This document shows, piece by piece, positions 16,526 to 24,200 of a stretch of DNA of 64,000 nt. The DNA lies in contig NZ_LAVA02000015.1 of assembly GCF_000974985.2 (NCBI RefSeq), forward strand, positions 124,001-188,000, written 5' to 3'. A program made the position numbers and the translations under genes. The DNA comes from Streptomyces mangrovisoli. GTDB taxonomy: Bacteria; Actinomycetota; Actinomycetes; Streptomycetales; Streptomycetaceae. How positions within the stretch are numbered: position 1 is the first letter of the stretch; each line of letters opens with the position of its first letter. The notes below the pieces were generated by a model. That model was not told the DNA's origin and did not search any database. It saw nothing but the letters and a program-made list of their open reading frames with translations.

Positions 16526-17362
16526 CTAGGACCGGCGGCGGGGCTTGCCGCGGCCGGCTCCGCCCTTGGACGCGCCACCGGTGCCGCCGGAGCGGCCCGC
16601 CGGCTTCCGGCCCCCGGACCTCCCGGCCGCGGACTTGCCAGTGGCGGACTTGCCGGTGGCGGACTTTCCGGCCGCCGCCTTCTTCGCCGGCGGCTTCTTG
16701 TCGCCCGCTTTCCGGTCCGCCGTCTTCTGCTGGGCCTCCGCCGGGGACGGCCCACGTCCCCGAGTGCTGTTCACCGTACGACCGCGGACGACACCGATGA
16801 AGTCGTCGACCAGGTCGGTGGTGGCGTCCTCCGGCCAGGACAGGGCGACCGCGGACTGCGGCGCGTCGGTGACCGTCCGGTAGGTGAGGTCCTTGCGGTG
16901 GTGCAGCCTGGCCAGCGACTGCGGAACGACGAGCAGGCCGACCCCGGCCGCGACCAGCTCGACGGCGTCGGCCGTCGTCGCGGGGCGCTCGAAGGCCGGC
17001 CGGCCCGGCGGACGCTCCCAGTCGAGGACGTCGTCCAGCGGGTGGAAGAGCACGTCGTCGGCGAGGTCGGCGAGGGTGACCTCGTCCGCCGCCGTCACGA
17101 CGTGGTCCTTCGGTACGACGACCACCGTGAGCTCGGTGTAGAGGGGGATCGCGCTGAAGACCGCCCGGTCGACGGGCAGCCTGACGATTCCGGCGTCGGC
17201 CGCGCCGTCCCGCAACACCTCGGGGGCCTCGGCGGGCTCGACCGCCAGCAGGTCCAGCGGGACCTCGGGGTAGCGCTCGCTCCAGATCCGCACCCACTTG
17301 CCGGGGGTCGTACCGGGGACGTAAGCGAGCCGGAACGAAGGGGATACCGCGGAGCCAGTCAC
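16526..17362 (-). CDS. LysR-type ligand-binding domain without HTH, with a histone-like Lys/Ala/Gly tail
   Basis: This 278-residue protein starts directly at the effector-binding domain of LysR regulators: FRLAYVPGTTPGKWVRIWSERYPEVPLDLLAVEP, then VLRDGAADAGIVRLPVD, YTELTVVVVPKDHVV and GVGLLVVPQSLARLHHR. No helix-turn-helix precedes it; the frame lacks one and the upstream gene is divergent. From about residue 205 the protein becomes a basic repetitive tail of KSATGK, KSAAGRSGGRKP and KGGAGRGKPRRRS type, resembling histone H1 or the tails of actinobacterial nucleoid proteins. The tail could replace the HTH for DNA binding. The neighbour, 57 bases away and divergent, is DUF5997; the two are probably a conserved pair. 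Confidence 0.75.
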   Translation of the reverse strand: MTGSAVSPSFRLAYVPGTTPGKWVRIWSERYPEVPLDLLAVEPAEAPEVLRDGAADAGIVRLPVDRAVFSAIPLYTELTVVVVPKDHVVTAADEVTLADLADDVLFHPLDDVLDWERPPGRPAFERPATTADAVELVAAGVGLLVVPQSLARLHHRKDLTYRTVTDAPQSAVALSWPEDATTDLVDDFIGVVRGRTVNSTRGRGPSPAEAQQKTADRKAGDKKPPAKKAAAGKSATGKSATGKSAAGRSGGRKPAGRSGGTGGASKGGAGRGKPRRRS

Positions 17363-17407
17363 CCCGCCAGGTTACCCGGCGTGGTCGGCGGTCCCGCACC
17401 CGGCGGA

Positions 17408-17420
17408 TAGGCTGGGGAGA
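17408..17420 (+). promoter_or_regulatory. Candidate leaderless promoter of the DUF5997 gene
   Basis: TAGGCT (17408-17413) lies six bases before ATG 17420. GGGGAG directly abuts the ATG, too close for a normal ribosome-binding site. The hexamer is therefore more likely the -10 element of a leaderless transcript. No clear -35 is visible. Confidence 0.4.
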
Positions 17421-17818
17421 TGAAGTCGCACCAGACCGCCCAGACGATGAAGCCCGCCACCGCGGCGAAGAAGCTGGGCGTGTACCTCCCCGCCACGCCC
17501 GCCTCCTTCCAGGAGGGCGTGGTCTCGCGCGCCGAGCTGAACGAGCTCCAGGCCGATCCGCCGCAGTGGCTGCGCGACCTGCGCAACGACGGCCCGCACC
17601 CGCGCCCGGTCGTCGCGGCCAAGCTGGGCGTCTCCATCGCCGGCCTCGCCCGCGGCGGGGTCACCGAGGCCCTCACCACCGCGCAGATCGACGAGCTCAA
17701 GAACGACCGGCCGGAGTGGCTGGAGAAGGAGCGCGCCACCCAGGCCGAGGTCCGCAAGGAGACCGCGCGGATCAAGAAGAAGAACGCCGAGCAGGCCGAG
17801 AAGGCGGACAAGGCCTAG
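17420..17818 (+). CDS. DUF5997-family protein
   Basis: This 132-residue cytoplasmic protein is typical of the actinobacterial DUF5997 family. It has TMKPATAAKKLGVYLPATPASFQEGVVSRAELNELQADPPQWL and a second related element, KLGVSIAGLARGGVTEALTTAQIDELKNDRPEWL, so the protein looks like two copies of a small helical unit. A lysine/glutamate-rich helical tail (TRKE, IKKKNAEQAEKADKA) follows. Function is unknown. An internal ATG at codon 10 is an alternative start, but the leaderless arrangement favours 17420. It is divergent from the LysR-ligand-domain protein, whose basic tail it parallels. Confidence 0.75.
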   Translation: MKSHQTAQTMKPATAAKKLGVYLPATPASFQEGVVSRAELNELQADPPQWLRDLRNDGPHPRPVVAAKLGVSIAGLARGGVTEALTTAQIDELKNDRPEWLEKERATQAEVRKETARIKKKNAEQAEKADKA

Positions 17819-17846
17819 CCAGGGCCCGACCGGCGGACGGACCCGA

Positions 17847-17900
17847 GGGGCGGGCACGCCGAAAGGGGCGGCGCACCGAAAGGGGCGGGCACGCCGAAAG
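17847..17900. repeat. Short direct repeat after the DUF5997 gene
   Basis: GGGGCGGGCACGCCGAAAG occurs at 17847-17865 and 17882-17900, 35 bases apart, with a degenerate copy between. It is in the 184-base gap before the TerD-like gene. No function is evident. Confidence 0.55.
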
Positions 17901-18002
17901 AGGCGCTGGGAAGTGCGCGCCCGGCGCCCGCGAACCCCCGCCACCCCACGCACGCGGGAAAACCCGTAGGCGCCGAGCCCGCCCCTTTGCGACCATTCCG
18001 GC

Positions 18003-20174
18003 ATGGTCATCACCCTCGAACCGCTGGTCGTCCGGCACACCCTGCGCGTCCCCTCCCCCACCGGCCCCGCCGGCCAAGGCGGCGTCGCGGCCCGGCAGTT
18101 CGACACCGCGCTGATGTCCGCCGGGTTCAAGCTCTCGGCCGACCTGCTGCGGCATCTGTCCGGGCTCTCCGAGGGCGTGGTCGTCGACACCGCCGTACGC
18201 ACCCTGCGCACCGTCCGCGAGATGGCCGGCGACCACGTGCGGCACAACGTGTACTTCGTCGACTTCCCGGCCAACGTGCCCGACACGGCCGACTTCTGGA
18301 TGAAGTGCGTCCTCCAGGCACTCGCCGACGGCACGGTCCGCGACAGTGTCCTCGCGCAGCTGGACGACGGCGTCGTCGACCTGCTCACGCTGCCGTCCTA
18401 CGGCACCTACCAGCACTCCTACGACGACCTGCTCGCCGCGCACGACGAGTTGCTCGCGGCGACCGGCGACCGTACGACGGTGCTGCACCTCGGGGCCGGC
18501 CTCGACGACGAGGTGAGCGCCCTGTACCTGGCGCTCGCGGGCAGCACCACGCCGCTGGGCGAGGAGGGCCTGCGCGACCTGGCCACCCTCGCCGGGCCTT
18601 GTGCGGACGGGCCCCAGCCCGCCGAGATCCCGGTGCGGGAGAACCGCGCGGTGGTCAACCGGGCGCGCCTGGAGGCCGGTTCCGCGCCGCTGCTCGACAC
18701 CGTGACCGATGTGCTGCGCCTGGCCTGCGCGTTGTCGGACGGCGACGTGAGCCTCGCGGAGCCGACCCGGTTCCGCTCGCCGTCCCGCTCCCTGCGCCGC
18801 GCCTTGCTCACGGGCCTGGACTCGGTGGTCGCCGACGCCCCGGCCAAGCTGGCCGACGTCGCGCGGCACCGCGAGGCGTGGAAGCGGCTCGGCGAGCGGA
18901 TCCACCCGCACGACTACCCGGAACTGCCGCACGCCGCCGAGGTGTTCGCCGTGGCCCGCGGCGAGCGGACCGTGCGCTCCCTGGACAGCCTCGCGGAGGA
19001 ACTGCTCGGCCGGGCCGATGTCCCCGGCGCCGTGAAGCTGCTGAAGTCGGCTCCCGGCAAGCTGTTCCGCTCGCTCGACCGACTGCTGCGCGAGGCGCTC
19101 ACGCAGCAGGAGCGGGACGCGGTCGTGGCCGCCGCCGAGGAGGTCCTGCCCGAGGTGGCCGGACGCGTCGTCCTGTCGGTCCGTGAGCATCTGCACAACC
19201 GCGCCGCGAGCAGCGGTGAACGCCGGGTCTTCGTCAACCGCTCGGGCCGCGCGTGGGCCACGGCGGACGACCGCGCACTGGTGCTGCCGCCGGAGCGCGA
19301 GCGGCTGATCGCCGCGCTCGACGCGGAGATCGGCGGGCGGCTCCCGGAGACGGCACGGGTACTGGTCGACCCGGACGTCCTCGACGTGGCGCTGCCGCTC
19401 AGCGGGAAGGCGACGGCGGCCGGTCTCGGCGTGCTGCCGCGCGGCTCCGTCTCACCCGTCGACGGCGAACTGCTGCGCTTCTTCGTCTACTGGAGGCAGA
19501 CCGCCCGCACCACCGACTTCGACCTGTCGGCGCTGATGCTCGGTCCGGGCTACGAGACGATCAACTGGCTCTCCTACACGGCTCTTTCGGACGTGGAGGG
19601 CGAGCACTCGGGCGACATCGTCGACGCGCCCGAGGGCGCCTCGGAGTTCATCAACCTGCGCCTGGGGGCCGTGCGCGGCACCTTCGTCGTGCCGCAGGTC
19701 AACATCTTCGCGGGCGAGTTGTTCGAGGAGGTCGAGGAGTCGTTCTTCGGGTTCATGCTGCGAGAGGCCGAGCAGGGCGGCCGCCCCTTCGAACCGGCCA
19801 CCGTGCGCATGAAGTCGGAGCTGCGCGGGCCGGGGCGGGTGGCGCTGCCACTGGCCTTCCGCCGTGCGGACGACGGCAGTTGGCAGGCGAAGTGGCTGCA
19901 CCTGTATCTGCGGGGCGCGCCCTCGGCGAACCGGGTCGAACGCAACCGGGTGACGGTGGCGATGCTGCTGCGCGCGATCGCCGAGCGGGAGTATCTGACG
20001 GTACGTCATCTCGTCGGGCTGATGGCCGGGCGCGGCACGGCCGTGTCCCTCTGGGACGGCGGGACGACGCCGATCGGCCCGGTCACGTACATCGGCCTGG
20101 AGCGGCCCGAGGGGTTGCACCCGGATTCCCGGATCGTCACTCCCGAAAATCTGCGCGACCTGATCCCCGCCTGA
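18003..20174 (+). CDS. TerD-fold protein related to the MXAN_6230/SCO0854 family
   Basis: This 723-residue cytoplasmic protein has no signal peptide or membrane helix. The first two thirds are mostly helical (LRRALLTGLDSVV, EELLGRADVPGAVKLLKSAPGKLFRSLDRLLREAL) with LSVREHLHNRA near residue 395. From about residue 490 there is a TerD-like beta-sandwich: RTTDFDLSALML, SDVEGEHSGDIVDAPEGASEFINLRL, VVPQVNIFAGELFEEVEESFFGFMLRE and VRMKSELRGPGRVALPLAF. The conserved Asp residues fit the calcium-binding sites of TerD. The layout resembles the C-terminal part of MXAN_6230/SCO0854 proteins but without the RING finger. It precedes the DUF4132-MoxR-VWA cluster by 226 bases in the same direction, recalling known Ter/MoxR/VWA associations. 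Confidence 0.6.
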   Translation: MVITLEPLVVRHTLRVPSPTGPAGQGGVAARQFDTALMSAGFKLSADLLRHLSGLSEGVVVDTAVRTLRTVREMAGDHVRHNVYFVDFPANVPDTADFWMKCVLQALADGTVRDSVLAQLDDGVVDLLTLPSYGTYQHSYDDLLAAHDELLAATGDRTTVLHLGAGLDDEVSALYLALAGSTTPLGEEGLRDLATLAGPCADGPQPAEIPVRENRAVVNRARLEAGSAPLLDTVTDVLRLACALSDGDVSLAEPTRFRSPSRSLRRALLTGLDSVVADAPAKLADVARHREAWKRLGERIHPHDYPELPHAAEVFAVARGERTVRSLDSLAEELLGRADVPGAVKLLKSAPGKLFRSLDRLLREALTQQERDAVVAAAEEVLPEVAGRVVLSVREHLHNRAASSGERRVFVNRSGRAWATADDRALVLPPERERLIAALDAEIGGRLPETARVLVDPDVLDVALPLSGKATAAGLGVLPRGSVSPVDGELLRFFVYWRQTARTTDFDLSALMLGPGYETINWLSYTALSDVEGEHSGDIVDAPEGASEFINLRLGAVRGTFVVPQVNIFAGELFEEVEESFFGFMLREAEQGGRPFEPATVRMKSELRGPGRVALPLAFRRADDGSWQAKWLHLYLRGAPSANRVERNRVTVAMLLRAIAEREYLTVRHLVGLMAGRGTAVSLWDGGTTPIGPVTYIGLERPEGLHPDSRIVTPENLRDLIPA

Positions 20175-20400
20175 CTGCTAGCGTTGCCCGTGGCGAGGCC
20201 ATGAAGGGGCTTCCTTCTCAACCTCCTTGACCCTAGTCCTCTCGCTCTCCTCGCCACCGACCTCGGGCCCGTGGGCGCCACCCGGCACCCCGGGCCCTGG
20301 TCGTGCCCGTCGTGGGCCCGTTTCCCCTGGTCAGCCGTGTTGTCAGTGGCCTGATCTACAGTTCCTGGCACTTGATCAGAACGGTGCTGGGGAGGCACAC
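20175..20400 (+). promoter_or_regulatory. Structured leader region of the DUF4132-MoxR-VWA operon
   Basis: TAGCGT (20179-20184) could be a -10 element. Just after it, GTGGCGAGG (20190-20198) pairs perfectly with CCTCGCCAC (20249-20257), enclosing a smaller hairpin (GAAGG 20203-20207 with CCTTC 20213-20217). Inside lies a nine-codon frame, MKGLPSQPP, starting at 20201, whose end contains CCTCCTT, complementary to the GGGGAGG ribosome-binding site at 20389. A regulated leader is possible but unproven. Confidence 0.35.
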
Positions 20401-21255
20401 ATGGGGTGGGTGTCGGCCGGTGACTACGAAGTCGCCCTCGACGACGGAAAGGTCGTGTGCCGCAACGCCACGGGCCGGCGGCTCAAGTCCGTTCCGGCGA
20501 AGCTGGCGGACGATCCCGCCGTGCGGGGCCTGCGGCAGCTGGCCGAGTGGCTGGAGCGGCACGAGCGGCAGTGCCTGACCGACGTGGAGCGCTGGATGGT
20601 GCGCTCGCTGCCGGTTCCGCTCGCGGTGCTCGCCCGGGTCTGGCCCGACCCCGCGTGGCAGTCGGCCCTGCGCGACCTCGTCGTCACCGGAGAGGACGGC
20701 GAGGTCGCGGGCTTCCTGCGGGACGCCGACCCCGAGCGCGGGCTCGGCCTGGTCGACCTCGACGGCGACACCGTGCGGATCAGCCCCGCGCTCGTGCGCC
20801 TCCCGCACCCGGTGCTCCTCGACGACCTGGAGGAACTGCGCGAGTTCGCGGTGGAACTCGGCGTCGAGCAGCGCGCCCAGCAGCTCTTCCGCGAGGTGTG
20901 GCACCGCCCGGCGGGCACCGACGCGGAGGCGACCGAGGTCGAGGAGTACGCGGGCGGCGCGTTCAAGGAGCTGCGCTTCCTGCACGGCCGGACCACCCAG
21001 CTCGGCTACCGGGTCCGCGGCGGCCACGCCGTCTGCCCGGTCCTGGAGGACGGCCGCGCCGTCGAGGCCCGCGTCTGGATCGGCGACTACGACAGCTACG
21101 ACAGCGCCGAGACCGGCTCCCTGGTGTGGACCGACACCGCGGGCCGGACGCTGAAGCTCGGCCGGATCGGGCCCGTCGCCTGGTCGGAGGGCATGCGCAT
21201 GGCGGCCGCGCTGTACGCGGGCCGCGACATCGAGGACGAGGAGCAGGCGGCATGA
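20401..21255 (+). CDS. DUF4132-domain protein
   Basis: This 284-residue protein starts at ATG with GGGGAGG five bases upstream. It is a compact DUF4132 module: MGWVSAGDYEVALDDGKVVCRNATGRRLKSVPAKL at the start, then LTDVERWMVRSLPVPLAVLARVW, GLGLVDLDGDTVRISPALVRLPHPVLLDD and ELGVEQRAQQLFREVWHRP, followed by KELRFLHGRTTQLGYRVRGG and a C-terminal LGRIGPVAWSEGMR. In E. coli the domain is part of YehI (with a WGR domain), encoded next to MoxR, VWA and SWIM genes. Here it is a stand-alone first gene of the operon, and its stop overlaps the next start (ATGA). Biochemical function of the domain is unknown. Confidence 0.75.
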   Translation: MGWVSAGDYEVALDDGKVVCRNATGRRLKSVPAKLADDPAVRGLRQLAEWLERHERQCLTDVERWMVRSLPVPLAVLARVWPDPAWQSALRDLVVTGEDGEVAGFLRDADPERGLGLVDLDGDTVRISPALVRLPHPVLLDDLEELREFAVELGVEQRAQQLFREVWHRPAGTDAEATEVEEYAGGAFKELRFLHGRTTQLGYRVRGGHAVCPVLEDGRAVEARVWIGDYDSYDSAETGSLVWTDTAGRTLKLGRIGPVAWSEGMRMAAALYAGRDIEDEEQAA

Positions 21256-24200
21256 CGTACGACGACACCACCACGGCCACCCTGCTCGACGCGGGCGCGG
21301 TCCTGCCGGCCGGCACGACCGCGCGCGAGGACGCCGACGCGCTCACCGCCCGCACCTACACCCACCCCGCCCTGGACGGGCGGCGGATCGTGCGGCTGGT
21401 ACCGGGCACGCTCGGCGAGGCCGAGGACCTCGCCCTGGACTTCCTGGGCCTGGCCCGCGAGCCGGAGGCGCCGCAGGTCGGCCAGGTCCGCAAGGAGACC
21501 CTCGGCTTCCCCGCCTGGGCGCTGGTCAACGACCCGGCCAACGGCCACCACGCGCTGGCCCTGGTGCAGGACATCGAGCGGCTGGCCCGGCAGGCCAAGT
21601 CCCGCCCCGGCACCGCGAAGGAGGGCTTCGAGGCGCTCGGCGAGCGGCTCGGGCGGACCGTGCCGCACTTCCTGCCCACGTTCTACGAGCAGGCGGCCCG
21701 GGTCTTCCTCCAGCACGAGAACGCCACGTACGCCGCCGCGTTCTTCGGCCGCGCCCGCGCCGCGGAGCGGGTGCACGCGCTCGCCGTCGACGAGGAGCGG
21801 CAGCGCGCGGTGTTCCTGGAGTTCGCGTTCGCCGGGGCGCTCACCGTCAAGGCGCTCAAGGAGCATGTGCGGGACCTGACCCGGCGGCTCGACGCGGCCA
21901 CGGCGTGGGCGCAGTTCCGGCAGCTGATCGTGGAGCGCTGCGCGGCCGGCATGGCGCCGTACGCGTCGCTGCCGCAGGATGCCCGCGGGCTGATCAAGGC
22001 CGCCGGTCTCGACCGGACCGAGGAGGAGTGCGGTCTCGTCGCCGACCTGATCGGCTCGCCCGCCGCGGTCCGCGCCCCGGCCTCCTTCTGGACGGCCTAC
22101 CGTGCCGTGCTGCCCGTCCTCGCCGAGCGCCGGCCGGAGGTGCGGGTCCGGCTGCTGGAGTTCATGCCGGCCGCTCTGGGCCGCCGTACCGAGGACGACG
22201 AGTTCTGGCTGGCCGTGCTCGCGGAGACGGGCGCGGACCGGCTGCTCACCGGGGAGGACGGTTCGGTCACCGCTGTGGAGGGCGGTCGCGCCGCCGTCGA
22301 CGCGGCGGAGTGGCTCGGCCGCTGGTCCACCCACCGCAAGCACGGCAACTCGGTCGGCGACCGCTCCCCCGCCACCCTCGCTCTCGTCGCGCGGATGGCG
22401 TCCCGGCTGCGCGCCGACGGCCGCCCCGTCGACCTCTTCAACGGCCGCTGGTACGCCGGGGCCGACCTGGACCTGCTGGACCTGTGCGCCTCGGAGGGTG
22501 TTCCGCTCGCCGTGCCGGACGCCGGCAAGGAGGTGCGGATCCCGCTCGACCGCTGGCTGCGCGACAAGGGCGAGGGCCGTCGCGACCTGACGGCCACGGC
22601 CGCCGACGTCCGGCTGCGCCCGTTGCTGCACCTGGCCCTCGGACACCTCGGCGACCAGCGGACGGCGGCGGGGCTGCTCGACCGGATCGCCGCGCACCCG
22701 GTCCTCTCCGACGTGCTGCGCGAGTGGCTGGGCGACGCGGCCGACGCGTTCGTGCGCGCGTCCGGCCTGCCGGGCGCCCAGGCGGCCCTTCAGCGGCTGC
22801 GGCCCTACCGGCCCGTCGCCGCCCAGGTGAACCCGGAGGCCGTCGCGCGGGTGGCCGCCCACCCGCTGGCACCGCTGCTCGGCCGGACCCTGCGCGCCGG
22901 CATCCCCGACGAACTGGGCTGGCCCGCGCTCGACGAGGCGTTGCGGCTGCTCGCACCGGAGACCCGCAAGAACCAGGACAACTCCCTGACCGTCGCCGAC
23001 GCGTGGCCCGCGCTGATCCTGGCGCGCGGCCGCAAGGCGGTCGTCGTCGGCCCCGACGCGGTGCTCCTCGAACACGACCTGCGCGTGCCCGTCGACCTGA
23101 ACCGCTGGCAGCGCCCGCACTTCCGCTGGGCCGACGGCGAGCTGCTGGTCATCTGGCACCGGGACGGCAAGCAGCACGGCTACTGGTCGAACCGGCCCAC
23201 GGAGGTGTTCACGCTCGGCGGGGAGCAGGTCCCGCAGTGGTACGGCGGCGGAACCGCCGACCCCTCCGTCCCGCTGCCGGACGGCGGCCGCGCCACCGGC
23301 GGACGCACCCTGCACGCGGGCGACACCGTCCTGCCGCCCTCCCGGCCCGTCCTCGGCGACGGCACCGGCCTGTGGCGCCAGGGCCGGCAGGGCCGCAGCC
23401 AGGTGTGGCTCGAGTACGACCCGGTGACCGGCACCCACGGCCGGGCCTCGCTGCCGGAGTTCCTGCGCTCCGCCGTCCGGGACGACGCGACCCTGCTCCA
23501 GGACCAGTGCGAGGTGCTGCCGCTCCAGCCCGGCCTGGAATCCAGCCCCTTCGGCACCGACGGTGTCGTGCTGGGCCGCTGGGTGCGCCACGAGGGCCAG
23601 GGCGCGGACGCACTGCGGACCGCCGGCACGCCCGACGGCCGGACGGTCACCCTGGAGGCCGCTCCGGGCCGGGCGCCCGGCCTGCCGCTCGGCGCGCTGC
23701 GCCTGCCCGGCGGCGCCGAGCCGGTCGCCGTCCGATACCACCGCCAGGTCGCCCTGTTCGCGCCGGGCGAGCGCGCCTCGGGCGGCGAACTGGGCCGGGT
23801 CACCCTCGGCGAGCGGGGCGGCGAGTTCGCCGCCGGCACGCAGCTGGTGCCGCCGCTCCCCTTCTGGCACGCGCTGCGGCCCCGCGACGAGAAGGCCTCG
23901 GCCGTGCTGCGCGACCTGGACGACGACCGGGTGGGCGAGGTGCTCCTGGCAACCGCCCAGGCCTTGGCCGAGCGGCAGGCGCTGCTGGTCCGGGACCCCT
24001 CGGACAAGGGCGGCTCGGGAAGCGGCACGGCAGGTCCCGCCGGCGGGTCGGTCGCCGCCTCCTCGGTCGCTGCCTCCGCGATTGCCGCCGCCGCGATCGC
24101 CGCCGCCCGGTCGGCCCTCGCCGCCTCCGGCGTGGCCGTCGCCACGACGGGGTCGGCGACCGGAGCCACGACCGGATCGTCGACCGGTGGCCCGAACGGT

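Noticed and set aside
18003..20174. The 723-residue protein as a lantibiotic dehydratase
   Set aside because: Size alone suggested this. The C-terminal sequence fits a TerD-like beta-sandwich, and no cyclase, precursor peptide or transporter is nearby.
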